Below, in pieces: positions 24,491-35,120 of a stretch of DNA of 64,000 nucleotides. A program made the position numbers and the translations under genes. Source of the DNA: Bacteroidota bacterium (GTDB lineage Bacteria > Bacteroidota > Bacteroidia > Bacteroidales > Paludibacteraceae); NCBI GenBank assembly GCA_017860295.1, contig JAFNAS010000014.1, forward strand, positions 19,562-83,561. The letters run 5' to 3'. Within the stretch, counting starts at the first letter, position 1; every line of letters begins with the position of its first letter. The notes under the pieces were generated by a model that was not told the origin of the DNA, searched no databases, and saw nothing but the letters and a program-made list of their open reading frames with translations.

Positions 24491-25963
24491 ATGGAACAGG
24501 ACAAAAATGAAAAGGATGTTCTCATTGTCAAGAATGAGAGATCCGGTGAAGTGGGAGTAGTGTTCGGAGTAAATAAGGACGGATCGCCCAAGATAACAGA
24601 CAGTAAAAAGAGTAACGGACAGGATTTCCTGCATTTTGACCGGGGCGGCAATATGCTGGGTAATTTCATGGTCAATTTCCTCCGGCAATACAAGGATCCG
24701 AAACACTTCGGATTTTATCGTGTGGCGGCAGACGGAGTGGACAACGTGTTGACAGTGATGAAAGAGGTGCTGAAAGATCCGGAGGCCAACAAGGAACTTC
24801 TTGCCCAACATCGTATTGATACGGGTAAGTATGAACAAAAGATCAAAGAGGCACAAACTGAAGCGAGAGAGCAAAGTCAACATGATTCACAAACGGAACA
24901 AAATAAACGACCCTACCAACCCATTGATGAAAACCGTATTAACTGGCAACAGTTGGAAGAAAGATGGGGTGTGAACCGCCATGCTTTGGAAGAATCGGGA
25001 GATCTTAAAAAGATGCTGAATTATGGCAAATCGGGACTGGTGACAGTTTCTCCAAAATTTGGAGAAGAACGCTTTGAGACCGAAGCCCGGCTTTCGTTCA
25101 GAATACTACCGGATGGAGGTATACAACTGGTTCCCCACCTGATTCGCAAAGAACCTCAGTTGGATAAAACCTTTGAGGGATATACGTTCTCCGTTGATGA
25201 TAAAGAGAACCTGAAAACGACGGGGAATATGGGCCATATTGCTCAATTGACGAATAAAAACACAGGAGAAACAACTCCTGTTTACATCAGCATTGACCGC
25301 TTAACCAATAATATCGTAGTCCTTCCTGTGTACAAAGTCCGTATTCCCGATAAGATTGGAGATACGGTGTTGTCCGATCAGGAAAAAAGGGAGCTTCGAG
25401 CCGGACATCCGGTTCGTGATAAAGAGATAGTATTGGCCAATGGAAAAAAGTTTACAGCCACGTTGCAGGTCAATGTCGAACAAAGAGGAATTGAATTTGT
25501 TCCCCACCATTCCCAACTAAATCAGGAGGCCAATCAGAAACAGACAGCTACTTATTTCCAATGGATGGATCCGAATGGCAATATTCGGGCACCCAAAACC
25601 TTTGGAGGTGTTGCCTTGACACCGGAACAGCAATCCGACTATACGGCCGGGAAAACCATTCTGGTAAAAGATATGGTGCGCGATAGACAAGGCGAACCCT
25701 TTACCGCATACATCAAATTCAACAGGGAAGAAGGCCGTCCGAAATACTACCCTTCCAATCCAGATATTTCCCAGGCAAAACAAATCACACCTGCATCGGA
25801 AAACCGGATACAGGTAGCCGTTAACACGGAGGGTAAGACCAATGAAGCAACCAAACACATTGGAGAACCGCTACAACAGGGACAAACGGCTCCTGCGAAC
25901 CAACAACAGCAGCAGCGCCAGGCTCGGGGAACGCAAAATAAGCCGAAAGGCGTTGGCATCTGA
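24491..25963 (+). CDS. DUF4099/DUF3945 protein (orf3-like of CTnDOT excision operon)
   Basis: 490 aa, soluble. The N-terminal part is element-specific; the middle (about 145-260, INWQQLEERWGVNRHALEESGDL) matches DUF4099, and DUF3945-like repeats follow (VLSDQEKRELRAGHPV and VALTPEQQSDYTAGKTI, each followed by a beta-rich unit). The C-terminal 45 residues are Gln-rich and look disordered. It is the conserved partner of the exc topoisomerase in Bacteroidetes ICEs; the biochemical role is unknown. The CCACTAAAATCCAC repeat lies between it and topB. Confidence 0.8.
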   Translation: MEQDKNEKDVLIVKNERSGEVGVVFGVNKDGSPKITDSKKSNGQDFLHFDRGGNMLGNFMVNFLRQYKDPKHFGFYRVAADGVDNVLTVMKEVLKDPEANKELLAQHRIDTGKYEQKIKEAQTEAREQSQHDSQTEQNKRPYQPIDENRINWQQLEERWGVNRHALEESGDLKKMLNYGKSGLVTVSPKFGEERFETEARLSFRILPDGGIQLVPHLIRKEPQLDKTFEGYTFSVDDKENLKTTGNMGHIAQLTNKNTGETTPVYISIDRLTNNIVVLPVYKVRIPDKIGDTVLSDQEKRELRAGHPVRDKEIVLANGKKFTATLQVNVEQRGIEFVPHHSQLNQEANQKQTATYFQWMDPNGNIRAPKTFGGVALTPEQQSDYTAGKTILVKDMVRDRQGEPFTAYIKFNREEGRPKYYPSNPDISQAKQITPASENRIQVAVNTEGKTNEATKHIGEPLQQGQTAPANQQQQQRQARGTQNKPKGVGI

Positions 25964-25976
25964 TTCTTTAACTCAA

Positions 25977-25995
25977 CCACTAAAATCCACAACAA
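25977..25995. repeat. CCACTAAAATCCAC repeat, copy 1
   Basis: CCACTAAAATCCACAACAA just before topB. A 19-nt exact inverted copy is at 28144-28162, and a 14-nt direct copy (CCACTAAAATCCAC) at 28222-28235 just before the DUF1896 gene. Confidence 0.8.
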
Positions 25996-26005
25996 ATAAG
26001 TTAAA

Positions 26006-28090
26006 ATGAAAACAATTATAGCAGAAAAGCCGAGCGTTGCCCGGGAAATTGCCCAAATTGTAGGAGCGACTAAAAGGGAGATTGGGTATTTGACCGGCAA
26101 CGGTTATTCGGTAACATGGGCATTCGGGCATTTGGTAACACCAGCTTTGCCGGATGGGTATGGTATTAAAGGCTTTCATCGGGATAACCTGCCGATCATT
26201 CCCCCAGTTTTTACACTTGTACCCCGTCAGGTAAAAACTGAAAGAGGATACACTCCCGATAGAGACGTAGTGGCACAGATCAAGATAATCGCCCGGCTCT
26301 TTAGTGAAAGCGAAAAGATCATTGTGGCTACTGATGCCGGACGTGAAGGTGAGTTAATCTTCCGATACCTCTATGAATACATCGGTTGTTCAACCCCTTT
26401 CGATAGGCTATGGATCAACTCTCTGACCGATAAAGCGATCTGTGAAGGATTGGAAAATTTAAAGAGCGGGAATCATTATGATAGACTCTATTATGCCGCT
26501 AAAGCCCGCAGCGAAGCAGATTGGTTAGTGGGCATTAATGCCACTCAGGCCATTACCATAGCAGCCGGACGGGGAACCTATTCCCTGGGTCGGGTACAGA
26601 CACCTACCTTGGCAATGATATGTTCCCGCTATTGGGAGAACAAACAATTTGTAAGTGAGGCTTTCTGGCAACTGCACGTTTCAACGGCTGGGGAGGCTAA
26701 CGAGGAGGCATTGACCTTTACATCCGTTGAAAAATGGAACGACAAGCAAACAGCGGAAAAAATCTTTGAGGCGATCAAGAAATGTCATTCCATTACGATT
26801 TCGAACATAGAACATAAAGAAACCGTACAAGAAACGCCACTGCTATATGATCTGACAACGTTGCAAAAGGAGGCAAATACCAAACATGGATTCTCAGCAG
26901 AAAAGACACTGAATATAGCGCAGAAATTATATGAGGCGAAACTGATTACCTATCCAAGGACAGGTTGTCGTTATATCCCCGAAGATGTCTTTACCGAGCT
27001 GCCAACGCTGTTGTTAACGCTCAAAGGAAGTTCTAAGTGGGGCGGTTATATTGACCATATAGAAGAATTGACACGACGCAGTGTGGATAACACTAAAATT
27101 ACCGATCACCATGCTTTATTGATAACCGGGATAAAACCGCAAAATCTCTCCTCCGATGAGGCAACGATCTATCACATGATTATCGGTCGGATGCTTGAAT
27201 CCTTTTCAGACAAATGTATAAAAGATGTGACTTCTGTTTCAGTGGAGTGTGCGGGTGTTGACTTTGTTCTGAAAGGAGCTGTTGTAAAACAACTGGGGTG
27301 GAGAGCAATCTACGGTGAAGAAAAAGAAGAAATTACGTTGCCAGAATGGTCGGAAGGAGAGATTCTGCCACTTACAGCTAGTTCTCTGACGGAAGGACAA
27401 ACCAAACCTAAACCGCTGCATACCGAAGCTTCTCTACTTGCTGCGATGGAAACGGCAGGCAAAGAGATTGAAAACGAAGAATTACGACACTCTTTATCTG
27501 CATGTGGAATTGGTACGCCAGCAACCCGGGCATCCATCATCGAAACTCTATTTCATCGCGAATACATGACAAGACAGAAAAAATCACTTGTTCCTACAGA
27601 GAAAGGGCTGGCACTCTATTCGGTGGTCAAGGACATGAATATTGCCAATGTCGAGATGACCGGAGAATGGGAGCTTGCCTTGGCCAATATTGAAAACGGA
27701 AAACTGCAGGCAGATACTTTTCGTAAAGATATTGAAGCTTATACAGCCCAGATTACGTCGGAACTGTTGACCTGTGATAAATTCTTTACCCATAAAGAGA
27801 CGCAATGTCCTTGTCCTAAATGCAAGATCGGTTCGATGCAATTCTACAGCAAGGTAGTACGTTGCGACAACCCCAGCTGCGGATTTCCGGTGTTTCGACA
27901 GGTAGCAGGTAAAACACTGGAGGATCAGGATATTCTGGATTTATTGACCAAGGGTAAAACAGGTCTAATAAAAGGTTTCAATAGCAAGCAGGGAAAGACC
28001 TTTAGTGCGGCCATTGCCTTTGATGCGAATCTAAATACCCAATTTGTTTTTCCTGAATCAAAACCCCACAGCAGAGAAAAACGGAGATAA
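26006..28090 (+). CDS. topB: Type IA DNA topoisomerase III (Exc-like)
   Basis: 694 aa, the size of CTnDOT Exc. The Toprim domain opens with IIAEKPSVAREIA and includes DAGREGELIFRY; the active-site region LITYPRTGCRYIP holds nucleophile Y316. HALLITG and GIGTPATRASIIETL are further family motifs. A C-terminal zinc ribbon (CPCPKCKIG ... CDNPSCGFP) and a beta domain close the protein. It relaxes or decatenates single-stranded DNA; in CTnDOT, Exc supports excision although its topoisomerase activity is reported as dispensable. All catalytic residues are present. Confidence 0.94.
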   Translation: MKTIIAEKPSVAREIAQIVGATKREIGYLTGNGYSVTWAFGHLVTPALPDGYGIKGFHRDNLPIIPPVFTLVPRQVKTERGYTPDRDVVAQIKIIARLFSESEKIIVATDAGREGELIFRYLYEYIGCSTPFDRLWINSLTDKAICEGLENLKSGNHYDRLYYAAKARSEADWLVGINATQAITIAAGRGTYSLGRVQTPTLAMICSRYWENKQFVSEAFWQLHVSTAGEANEEALTFTSVEKWNDKQTAEKIFEAIKKCHSITISNIEHKETVQETPLLYDLTTLQKEANTKHGFSAEKTLNIAQKLYEAKLITYPRTGCRYIPEDVFTELPTLLLTLKGSSKWGGYIDHIEELTRRSVDNTKITDHHALLITGIKPQNLSSDEATIYHMIIGRMLESFSDKCIKDVTSVSVECAGVDFVLKGAVVKQLGWRAIYGEEKEEITLPEWSEGEILPLTASSLTEGQTKPKPLHTEASLLAAMETAGKEIENEELRHSLSACGIGTPATRASIIETLFHREYMTRQKKSLVPTEKGLALYSVVKDMNIANVEMTGEWELALANIENGKLQADTFRKDIEAYTAQITSELLTCDKFFTHKETQCPCPKCKIGSMQFYSKVVRCDNPSCGFPVFRQVAGKTLEDQDILDLLTKGKTGLIKGFNSKQGKTFSAAIAFDANLNTQFVFPESKPHSREKRR

Positions 28091-28143
28091 AATTAATGTT
28101 TATTTTTGCCACTAAGTTCACTGTCAAAATTGTTCTTGCTCTT

Positions 28144-28235
28144 TTGTTGTGGATTTTAGTGGTGGCACTTCGGGAGGGATACCCGGAGTGCTTTTCTTAT
28201 TTATCCACCTTTCCCAACCACCCACTAAAATCCAC
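28144..28235. repeat. Inverted CCACTAAAATCCAC copies 2 and 3 around a terminator
   Basis: TTGTTGTGGATTTTAGTGG (28144-28162) and CCACTAAAATCCAC (28222-28235) face each other. Between them is a hairpin GCACTtCGGG...CCCGgAGTGC followed by TTTTCTT (28165-28196), a likely topB terminator. Confidence 0.75.
28165..28196 (+). terminator. Terminator after topB
   Basis: GCACT-CGGG pairs with CCCG-AGTGC, with a T-rich tail. It lies 74 bp after the topB stop. Confidence 0.75.
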
Positions 28236-28241
28236 TGAGCT

Positions 28242-28682
28242 ATGAATCAAAAGAATAATTCCACAGAATTGTCCTATTACGGACTGTATTTGCTCTCTTT
28301 TCTTAACGAAAATCATCCCGAACGATTACCCGATACGGATTTTATTGAAACACGCTCTGCTTTGGCTGATGATATCTATGAACAAGCCAGACGGGAAGGG
28401 CATACCGTTGAACAAGCACAAGAGCTTGCGATGGCAGCATTATTAAAGGATCTCCATTTTTCAAAATTCAATACCCTGATAGAGGTCCTCTGGAATGAAT
28501 TTGCAGAGGAAGTGCCACCGGTAAATGCAGCAGAGGTTGCCTTTAAAATACAACCTTCATTGGAAACCGTTTTTGCCAACTATTCCCTTTCGGACGATTT
28601 TGTCTACACCAAAGAATACGATTCCCTCTACACGGAGCTGACGGGTGCTGTTTTACTTTATATCGAAGAACATGGCATTTAA
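28242..28682 (+). CDS. DUF1896 family protein
   Basis: 146 aa, acidic and helical, with no cysteines or membrane segment. The [22 protein letters not shown] opening and the [48 protein letters not shown] block are typical of DUF1896, a family found almost only on Bacteroidetes mobile elements next to the methylase/helicase gene, as here. It overlaps that gene's start by 11 bp, so the two are probably translated together. Function unknown. Confidence 0.85.
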   Translation: MNQKNNSTELSYYGLYLLSFLNENHPERLPDTDFIETRSALADDIYEQARREGHTVEQAQELAMAALLKDLHFSKFNTLIEVLWNEFAEEVPPVNAAEVAFKIQPSLETVFANYSLSDDFVYTKEYDSLYTELTGAVLLYIEEHGI

Positions 28683-31600
28683 CCGTAAAGCGAAGCTACG
28701 GGATAACATTGAAGCTATACGGATCCTATTTGAACTGGATAGAACGGGACGGAAGGCAACGACGGAAGAAAGGGAGATCTTAAGCCGTTACTGTGGATTC
28801 GGAGGATTAAAATGTATCCTCAATCCGGCAACAAGTCTTTCAGATAGTGTTCGTTGGACGAAATCCGATTTGGAGTTATTCCCTATGACAATGGAATTGC
28901 ACCGGATCGTCCGTGATAATGCATCCAATGAATCCAGGTACAAGCAATATGTGGACAGCCTGAAAAGCTCAGTCCTGACGGCATTTTATACCCCGGTGGA
29001 AATTGTCTCCACTCTTGCCGACACATTGCATCAACACAGTATTACCCCCCAGCGGTTACTTGATCCTTCAGCCGGACTGGGAGTTTTTATTGCCGAATTG
29101 GAAAAGCAGTCTCCAAGAGCGGAGGTGATGGCATTTGAAAAAGATCTGCTTACAGGCAAACTGCTTTCTCATCTATACCCTGAACATAAAATCAGAATTG
29201 AGGGTTTTGAAAAAATCGAACATCCTTTCAATAACTATTTTGATGTAGCTACCTCCAATATTCCATTTGGAGACATTGCCGTGTTTGATCCGCTGTTCAG
29301 TGGAAGCCGCGCTAATGCCCGGCGACAATCAACAAAGGCTATCCACAACTATTTTTTTATGAAAGGATTGGATGCCGTGCGTCAGGGAGGTATAGTTGCT
29401 TTTATCACTTCACAAGGGGTGATGAATGTTCCGCAATATGAACCGCAACGAAGGTGGTTGATGGAAAATGCTGACTTGGTGTCAGCTATCCGCTTACCGA
29501 ATAATCTTTTTACAGAGATAGCCAATACGGAGGTTGGAAGTGATCTGATTATCCTGCAAAAACATATCGGTAAAGGGACGTTCTCTGACGAAGAACGTTC
29601 CTTTTTAAAAGGATATGTAACTGACTTTGGAACGACAGATAATCTGTATTATCAAACAGGGGAGCGCATTGTCCATACCAAACACCATTTAGGTACCGAC
29701 CCTTATGGTAAACCGGCTATGATTTACATTCACGAGGGAGGGGTGCAAGGCATCGCCGCCGATCTGCAAAAAATGCTTTTTGAAGATTTTTCGCTACGAT
29801 TAGATGAAAAGCTATTTCAAGAGTATGCCAATCAATCAGAGAGAAGGGAAAACGTCAACAGCACAAATGCTAACAATTCCATTAATCAGCCTCACAGCCC
29901 CACTGTGCATCACGTATCCAAAAGTCAAGTGATAGGAAAGAAGCTGGAGAAGGTAGAGGCTAAACAGGAACCACCGTTGTTGACCCTCTATGACCTATTT
30001 GGTTTTTCGCAGGAAGAACGGCAACAGACACGGATAGTAAAAAGAAAGAAAATGGTGCATGTTCCTCAAAAATCAACACCTGTTCAACCTAACTTGTTCT
30101 GTCAAAACAGAGCCACACTACAGTCCGGTCAAGTAAGCACGGAGACCAAAGAATCGGCAGGCGAGTCTTCTTCGGACGATATGTTTGCCGAAATTAACTG
30201 GATCGATAATCCACCCATCAACGGCTATTATGAAATGATGATGGGGTTGCCGGAAGAAAGGAAGGCGGCTTTGCATCAGGAAGCAAAAGAAATCAGTCAG
30301 CGGAATGTTGTCCGGCATCAGAAAGAAGAGTTGATGCTACCCCGGGGATTTTCTCAAACCCCGAAAACTCATCATCGGGATGGATCACTGGTTTTGGAAA
30401 ACAATTCACAAGTGGGGTATTTGAACGATGTCACCAGGTATGGAGCCACATTCCATCCTTTGGATTTATCCACTATTCAGGCCGAAAAGGCGACGCTTTA
30501 TATATCTGTCCGGGATAGCTACCAAAGGTTATATGCTTATGAAGTAGAAAAACGGGAAGAAAACAAAGAACAAAGGAGTGCATTGAATGCCAGCTATGAT
30601 GAATTTGTGCAACGTTTTGGGTTCCTCAATGCAAAAGCCAATGCCAAGTTCATTCTCATGGATGCTTCCGGGCGGGATATGTTTTCCTTGGAACGTGCAG
30701 AAAACGGACAGTTTGTTAAAGCGGACATATTTTATCATCCCGTTGCCTTTTCTCTGGTTCAAATTACACATGTTGATACACCCGAAGAAACCTTGTCTGC
30801 GTCCTTAAACAAATACGGGTCGGTCAACTTGGAATACATGGAGACGCTGTGCGATTATGACAGGGAGGCTCTTCTTAAAGAGTTAGATGGAAGGATTTAT
30901 TTCAATCCGATAATTGGTAACTACGAGATTCGGGATCGGTTTATTGCGGGAAATGTGGTTGAAAAAGCGGAACAAATTCAAACGTGGATGGAAACGCATC
31001 CGCATGGGGATCGGGAGAACACCTCATTGAGTGCATTACAGGAAGCAGCACCTCGTCCGATTACATTTGATGAACTGGATTTCAATTTTGGGGAACGTTG
31101 GATCCCTACCGGAATATACACCGCCTTTGCCCGTTCCTTATTTGATGCCGAAGTCGATATCTCGTATTCGGAGAGCATGGATGAGTATTCTGTCCGGTGC
31201 AAGAGTAAGAATGCTAAAATCTGGGATCAATATGCTGTAAAGGGATATTACCGTACGTATGACGGTATTAATCTGTTGAAGAACGCATTACTAAACACAG
31301 TCCCGGATATTACCAAACGCATCGGAAAAGATGAGAATGGAAATGATATAAAAGTCAGGGATAGTGAGGCAATCCAATTAGCAAACAGTAAGATTGATGA
31401 TATACGTAACGGTTTTGTGGATTGGCTGCAAGAACAGTCACCTGAATTTCAATCACGGTTGACCGAACTGTACAACCGGAAATTCAATTGCTTTGTCCGT
31501 CCCGAGTACGATGGCTCTCATCAGACCTTTCCGGATATTGATCTGAAAGCACTTGAAAAAAGGTTCAACATAAACGATATTTACAAGAGCCAGAAGGATT

Positions 31601-34173
31601 GCGTCTGGATGCTTAAACAAAACGGAGGCGGAATCTGTGACCACGAAGTAGGTACCGGAAAGACATTGATAATGTGTATTGCCGCGCATGAAATGCATCG
31701 TTTGAATTTGGCTCACAAACCCATGATTATAGGATTAAAGGCCAATGTGGGAGAAATTGCGGAATGTTACCGGACAGCCTATCCGAATGCAAGGATACTT
31801 TATGCAACAGAGAAAGATTTTTCTGTTCAAAGCCGGGTGAAATTCTTTAATAATATCAAAAACAATGACTGGGATTGCGTGATTATGTCGCACGATCAGT
31901 TTGGAAAGATTCCACAATCTCCCGAATTACAACAACGCATTTTACAGGCTGAATTGGATACCGTGGAGGAAAATTTGGAGGTGTTGAGGAATGAAGGTAA
32001 AGAAGTCTCCCGGGCAATGCTCAAGGGACTGCAAAAGAGGAAAATTAATCTGGAAGTCAAATTAAAGACGATCACCCATGCTATTGATACACGCACGGAT
32101 GATGTGGTGGACTTTAGGCAGATGGGGATCGACCATTTGTTTATAGATGAAAGCCATCAATTTAAAAACCTAATGTTCAATACCCGGCACGACCGTGTGG
32201 CTGGGTTAGGAAATCAGGAAGGTAGTCAGAAAGCATTGAATATGTTGTATGCCATTCGGACCATACAGGAACGTGCAAGTAAAGATTTGGGAGCAACTTT
32301 TCTTTCCGGTACAACCATATCCAATTCTCTGACGGAACTTTATTTGTTATTTAAATATCTTCGCCCGAAGGAATTGGAACGACAAAATATCAATTGTTTC
32401 GATGCATGGGCAGCAATCTTTGCAAAGAAAACCACCGACTTTGAGTTCTCAGTTACCAATCAGGTGATCCAAAAAGAACGATTTCGTTATTTTATCAAGG
32501 TGCCGGAGTTGGCCGCATTCTACAATGAGATTACGGACTATCGTACAGCGGAAGATGTAGGAGTCGATCGCCCGGACAAAAATGAAATTCTGCAGAATAT
32601 TCCGCCAACTCCCCAACAGGAAGAGTTTATCCAAAAATTGATGTCCTTTGCGCAGACTGGAGATGCTACCATTCTGGGACGTGACAAGCTTTCTGAATCG
32701 GAGGAAAAGGCGAAGATGCTGATTGCAACAGACTATGCCCGTAAAATGGCCTTGGATCTGCGTATGATAGATCCGCATAAATACAGCGATCATCCCGATA
32801 ATAAGGCAAGTCGTTGCGCAAAAACAGTTGCTGGGTATTATCATAAATATGAGGCACAGAAAGGTACGCAGTTTGTATTTTCCGATTTAGGCACTTACCA
32901 GCCCGGAGCATGGAGTGTCTATTCGGAAATTAAACGAAAACTTGTTGAAGATTATGGAATTCCTCCTTCCGAAATCCGGTTTATACAGGAGTGTAAAACT
33001 GAAAAAGCACGTAAATCAATAATTGATGCCATGAATGAGGGGAAAGTTCGAGTTTTGTTTGGCTCTACTTCCATGCTCGGTACGGGTGTCAATGCTCAAA
33101 AACGAGCGGTTGCGGTACATCATCTCGATACACCCTGGCGACCATCTGATTTACAACAAAGGGATGGTCGTGCAGTGCGGAAAGGAAATGAGATAGCCAA
33201 GCTGTTTGCTGGCGATAAAGTTGACATTATCATTTATGCGGTGGAAAAGTCATTGGATAGTTACAAGTTCAACCTGCTACATTGCAAACAAACCTTCATT
33301 ACCCAATTAAAAAGCGGAGCAATGGGTGCACGCACTATTGATGAAGGTGCAATGGATGAAAAAAATGGAATGAATTTCTCTGAATATATGGCCATTCTTT
33401 CCGGTAATACTGATTTGTTAGAGAAAGCTCGCTTGGAAAAGAAAATAGCGGCTTTGGAGAGTGAACGCAAATCGTTTCACAAAGCAAAGAGTAGTTCTGT
33501 TTGGAAATTACAGGAACACACCGATACGTTAAATCGCTATAATGAATGTATCGCGAGGTTGACTTCTGATAATGAAAAATTCCAATCCCGTCTTAGAGCC
33601 GATCGGGATGGATATCCTCTAAATCCTTTACGGTTGGATGGATTGCAAGCAACAGATGTAAAAAGTGTTGGAACCAAGTTGCAGGACATTGCCCACAATG
33701 CTTCTACCGGAGGAGATTATCTCTCCGTAGGAGAACTGTATGGATTTCCAATACTTGTTAGATCTGAAGTTGTAGAACGCGACGGCCAAGAGGTAAACCA
33801 AAACCGTTTTTTTGTAGCAGGGGAATATAAATATACCTATAACAATGGACAAATAGCAATGGTCGATCCCAAAGCTGCCGCGTTGAACTTTCTGAACGCA
33901 TTGGAGCGTATTCCAAGACTTATTGATCAGTACAAGGTGCAAAATAGTATGTTGGAAAAGGATATTCCTACGTTGCAAGAAATAGCTAATAGTTCATGGA
34001 AAAAAGAAGATGTTTTGAAGAAAATAAAGAGTGAATTGTCGGTTTTGGAACGTAAGATTCAACTGGCGTTGATACCTCGAATTAATAATAATGATAAGCA
34101 AGCACAATATTCTACATCAGAGGCTTCTATTATAAGTGATAAACGAAGAAAAGAAAAGAGTGTTCATTTTTGA
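28672..34173 (+). CDS. Giant N6-adenine methylase / SNF2-type helicase of Bacteroidetes ICEs
   Basis: 1833 aa from the ATG at 28672, where [20 protein letters not shown] is the usual start; a longer frame from 28645 is unlikely. The N-terminal part is an adenine-specific methylase (SAM-binding [14 protein letters not shown]; the catalytic NPPY position reads SNIPFGD). A long middle region follows, then a superfamily 2 helicase: Walker A-like [13 protein letters not shown]-type [17 protein letters not shown], and motifs [13 protein letters not shown] and [12 protein letters not shown]. Known as a core ICE protein that may protect incoming DNA or act in transfer; the precise role is not established. 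The reading frame is intact. Confidence 0.88.
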   Translation: MAFNRKAKLRDNIEAIRILFELDRTGRKATTEEREILSRYCGFGGLKCILNPATSLSDSVRWTKSDLELFPMTMELHRIVRDNASNESRYKQYVDSLKSSVLTAFYTPVEIVSTLADTLHQHSITPQRLLDPSAGLGVFIAELEKQSPRAEVMAFEKDLLTGKLLSHLYPEHKIRIEGFEKIEHPFNNYFDVATSNIPFGDIAVFDPLFSGSRANARRQSTKAIHNYFFMKGLDAVRQGGIVAFITSQGVMNVPQYEPQRRWLMENADLVSAIRLPNNLFTEIANTEVGSDLIILQKHIGKGTFSDEERSFLKGYVTDFGTTDNLYYQTGERIVHTKHHLGTDPYGKPAMIYIHEGGVQGIAADLQKMLFEDFSLRLDEKLFQEYANQSERRENVNSTNANNSINQPHSPTVHHVSKSQVIGKKLEKVEAKQEPPLLTLYDLFGFSQEERQQTRIVKRKKMVHVPQKSTPVQPNLFCQNRATLQSGQVSTETKESAGESSSDDMFAEINWIDNPPINGYYEMMMGLPEERKAALHQEAKEISQRNVVRHQKEELMLPRGFSQTPKTHHRDGSLVLENNSQVGYLNDVTRYGATFHPLDLSTIQAEKATLYISVRDSYQRLYAYEVEKREENKEQRSALNASYDEFVQRFGFLNAKANAKFILMDASGRDMFSLERAENGQFVKADIFYHPVAFSLVQITHVDTPEETLSASLNKYGSVNLEYMETLCDYDREALLKELDGRIYFNPIIGNYEIRDRFIAGNVVEKAEQIQTWMETHPHGDRENTSLSALQEAAPRPITFDELDFNFGERWIPTGIYTAFARSLFDAEVDISYSESMDEYSVRCKSKNAKIWDQYAVKGYYRTYDGINLLKNALLNTVPDITKRIGKDENGNDIKVRDSEAIQLANSKIDDIRNGFVDWLQEQSPEFQSRLTELYNRKFNCFVRPEYDGSHQTFPDIDLKALEKRFNINDIYKSQKDCVWMLKQNGGGICDHEVGTGKTLIMCIAAHEMHRLNLAHKPMIIGLKANVGEIAECYRTAYPNARILYATEKDFSVQSRVKFFNNIKNNDWDCVIMSHDQFGKIPQSPELQQRILQAELDTVEENLEVLRNEGKEVSRAMLKGLQKRKINLEVKLKTITHAIDTRTDDVVDFRQMGIDHLFIDESHQFKNLMFNTRHDRVAGLGNQEGSQKALNMLYAIRTIQERASKDLGATFLSGTTISNSLTELYLLFKYLRPKELERQNINCFDAWAAIFAKKTTDFEFSVTNQVIQKERFRYFIKVPELAAFYNEITDYRTAEDVGVDRPDKNEILQNIPPTPQQEEFIQKLMSFAQTGDATILGRDKLSESEEKAKMLIATDYARKMALDLRMIDPHKYSDHPDNKASRCAKTVAGYYHKYEAQKGTQFVFSDLGTYQPGAWSVYSEIKRKLVEDYGIPPSEIRFIQECKTEKARKSIIDAMNEGKVRVLFGSTSMLGTGVNAQKRAVAVHHLDTPWRPSDLQQRDGRAVRKGNEIAKLFAGDKVDIIIYAVEKSLDSYKFNLLHCKQTFITQLKSGAMGARTIDEGAMDEKNGMNFSEYMAILSGNTDLLEKARLEKKIAALESERKSFHKAKSSSVWKLQEHTDTLNRYNECIARLTSDNEKFQSRLRADRDGYPLNPLRLDGLQATDVKSVGTKLQDIAHNASTGGDYLSVGELYGFPILVRSEVVERDGQEVNQNRFFVAGEYKYTYNNGQIAMVDPKAAALNFLNALERIPRLIDQYKVQNSMLEKDIPTLQEIANSSWKKEDVLKKIKSELSVLERKIQLALIPRINNNDKQAQYSTSEASIISDKRRKEKSVHF

Positions 34174-34259
34174 AAAGCAATCATTCTTTTATCTTTTAGC
34201 ACAAAGGTGTTGTTGAAATCATTTTCGCTAAAAATATTTGCATTTTTCAATCCTTTACG
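34174..34259. other. Short spacer between the element's last gene and the riboswitch promoter
   Basis: 86 bp, A/T-rich. No gene and no obvious attachment repeat were seen. The true right end of the element may lie here or have been lost. Confidence 0.4.
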
Positions 34260-34267
34260 TACCTTTG
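34237..34267 (+). promoter_or_regulatory. Promoter of the first cobalamin riboswitch
   Basis: -33 TTTG (34237-34240), 19-bp spacer, -7 TACCTTTG (34260-34267). This is the best full match to the Bacteroidetes consensus in the window, and the riboswitch begins directly after it. Confidence 0.85.
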
Positions 34268-34274
34268 TCATCGC

Positions 34275-34572
34275 ATTTGGTGATTGTTTTTCTATTCGGG
34301 AAAACAATCGAAGAGGGAATCCGGTAAGTTCGGTTTCGCTGAATAATCCCGGAGCTGTACCCGCAGCTGTAGATCCCATTAACGTATCCGAAACACCATT
34401 GCCACTGTGAAACAGTGACCAGTGAACAGAAAACGGTAAGCAGAAAATAGTGAACAGAAAACAGTTAGAAATAACTGATACCTGATAACTGGAAACTGAT
34501 ACCTGATAGCTGACAACTGGAAACTGACAACGGGAAGGCTTCGGAGACGGGGATGAGCCAGAAGACCTGCCA
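34275..34572 (+). ncRNA. Cobalamin (AdoCbl-type) riboswitch without an adjacent gene
   Basis: Conserved blocks in order: TTTGGTG start, AAGAGGGAATCCGGT, AATCCCGGAGCTGTACCCGC with GCTGTA (B12 box), GCCACTG (34401-34407), then CGGGAAGGC (34531-34539) and GCCAGAAGACCTGCC (34557-34571). The variable stretch between GCCACTG and GGGAAGGC is 124 nt and consists of two heptad arrays. AdoCbl binding normally switches off a downstream transport or synthesis gene, but none follows: the next plus-strand gene is pckA, 549 bp further, with a hairpin between. The aptamer looks complete. Confidence 0.9.
34411..34528. repeat. Two heptanucleotide arrays inside the riboswitch
   Basis: Array A, unit AnCAGnn, eight copies (34411-34466): aacagtg, accagtg, aacagaa, aacggta, agcagaa, aatagtg, aacagaa, aacagtt. 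Six bases later comes array B, unit AnCTGnn, eight copies (34473-34528): aactgat, acctgat, aactgga, aactgat, acctgat, agctgac, aactgga, aactgac. The 7-nt frame is unbroken within each array. Confidence 0.92.
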
Positions 34573-34957
34573 GTGTTTGTTTATTTACCGGAATTTCGGG
34601 ATAAAGGTTCCAGAAGCATACAAATTCATGCATATACTTTTTTATTGTATTAAGTGCACAAATAACATTGTGTACGCATTGATTGTGCATGCCGTTTTGC
34701 AAGGCTGAATGCCTCTTTATATCCCATAACTTATTATTGGTTTGTTGCTAAAATGAATTCTAAATATAACGATTCTTTTGTCTTAACCTGGCACTGATAT
34801 CATTTGGATGATAGCTGCCGGAAGTTATCGAAGAGTGATAGAGGTGCTTTGGTAAGATAGAATGAAAAATATGGAGTATCGAATGTTTTTTAGTTATTGA
34901 TAAACTGAATTTATATCTAATGGTAAGTAATGATGCCCTTTGAAAGGGTGATACTCC
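34573..34957. other. 385-bp region without a gene downstream of the riboswitch
   Basis: No credible reading frame on either strand. It contains a short CCCTTTGAAAGGG hairpin (34936-34948) just before the first pckA-flanking hairpin. The riboswitch's former target gene may have been here. Confidence 0.5.
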
Positions 34958-35020
34958 GTGTTTGTGATAAGCCGTCAATGCCCTCGTGAGTGGTCATTGC
35001 GGCTTTCCAGACACATTTTA
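34958..35020 (+). ncRNA. Structured hairpin element upstream of pckA, copy 1
   Basis: GTGTTTG (34958-34964) pairs with CAGACAC (35008-35014); inside, AAGCCG pairs with CGGCTT and CAATG with CATTG, capped by a GTGA (GNRA) loop. A T-rich ATTTTAT follows. It is 58 of 66 bases identical to the copy after pckA, and two of the changes are compensatory base pairs. It is either a terminator of the riboswitch transcript or a conserved leader element of pckA. Confidence 0.75.
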
Positions 35021-35120
35021 TGGATAATATGACGCTTATGTTTTCAAAGCCGGTTTTTAGCTACAACAAGCTTTGGACATAGAACGGATCTGCATAATTA
35101 ACTATTTAAAATTAAAAACA

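Larger units (their letters stand above)
21644..34173. mobile_element. Remnant of a CTnDOT/ERL-type integrative conjugative element next to tRNA-Ser
   Basis: The block holds a tyrosine integrase, a RhuM-like gene, two xis2c/xis2d-like HTH genes, an orf3-like DUF4099/DUF3945 gene, an exc-like topoisomerase III, DUF1896 and a giant methylase/helicase, all on the plus strand. The order xis2c-xis2d-orf3-exc is that of the CTnDOT excision operon. Relaxase, coupling protein and tra genes are absent; the next gene is chromosomal pckA. No copy of the tRNA 3' end was seen at the far side, so the right boundary is uncertain and the element is probably deleted on that side. Confidence 0.8.

Noticed and set aside
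34164..34379. Minus-strand 71-aa frame after the methylase/helicase gene
   Set aside because: It is antisense to the first cobalamin riboswitch; no family features.
21620..35120. Direct repeat of the tRNA-Ser 3' end as right attachment site
   Set aside because: I looked for TTCGAATCC-CGCTTTCC copies up to pckA and found none, so integration in the tRNA is not shown.
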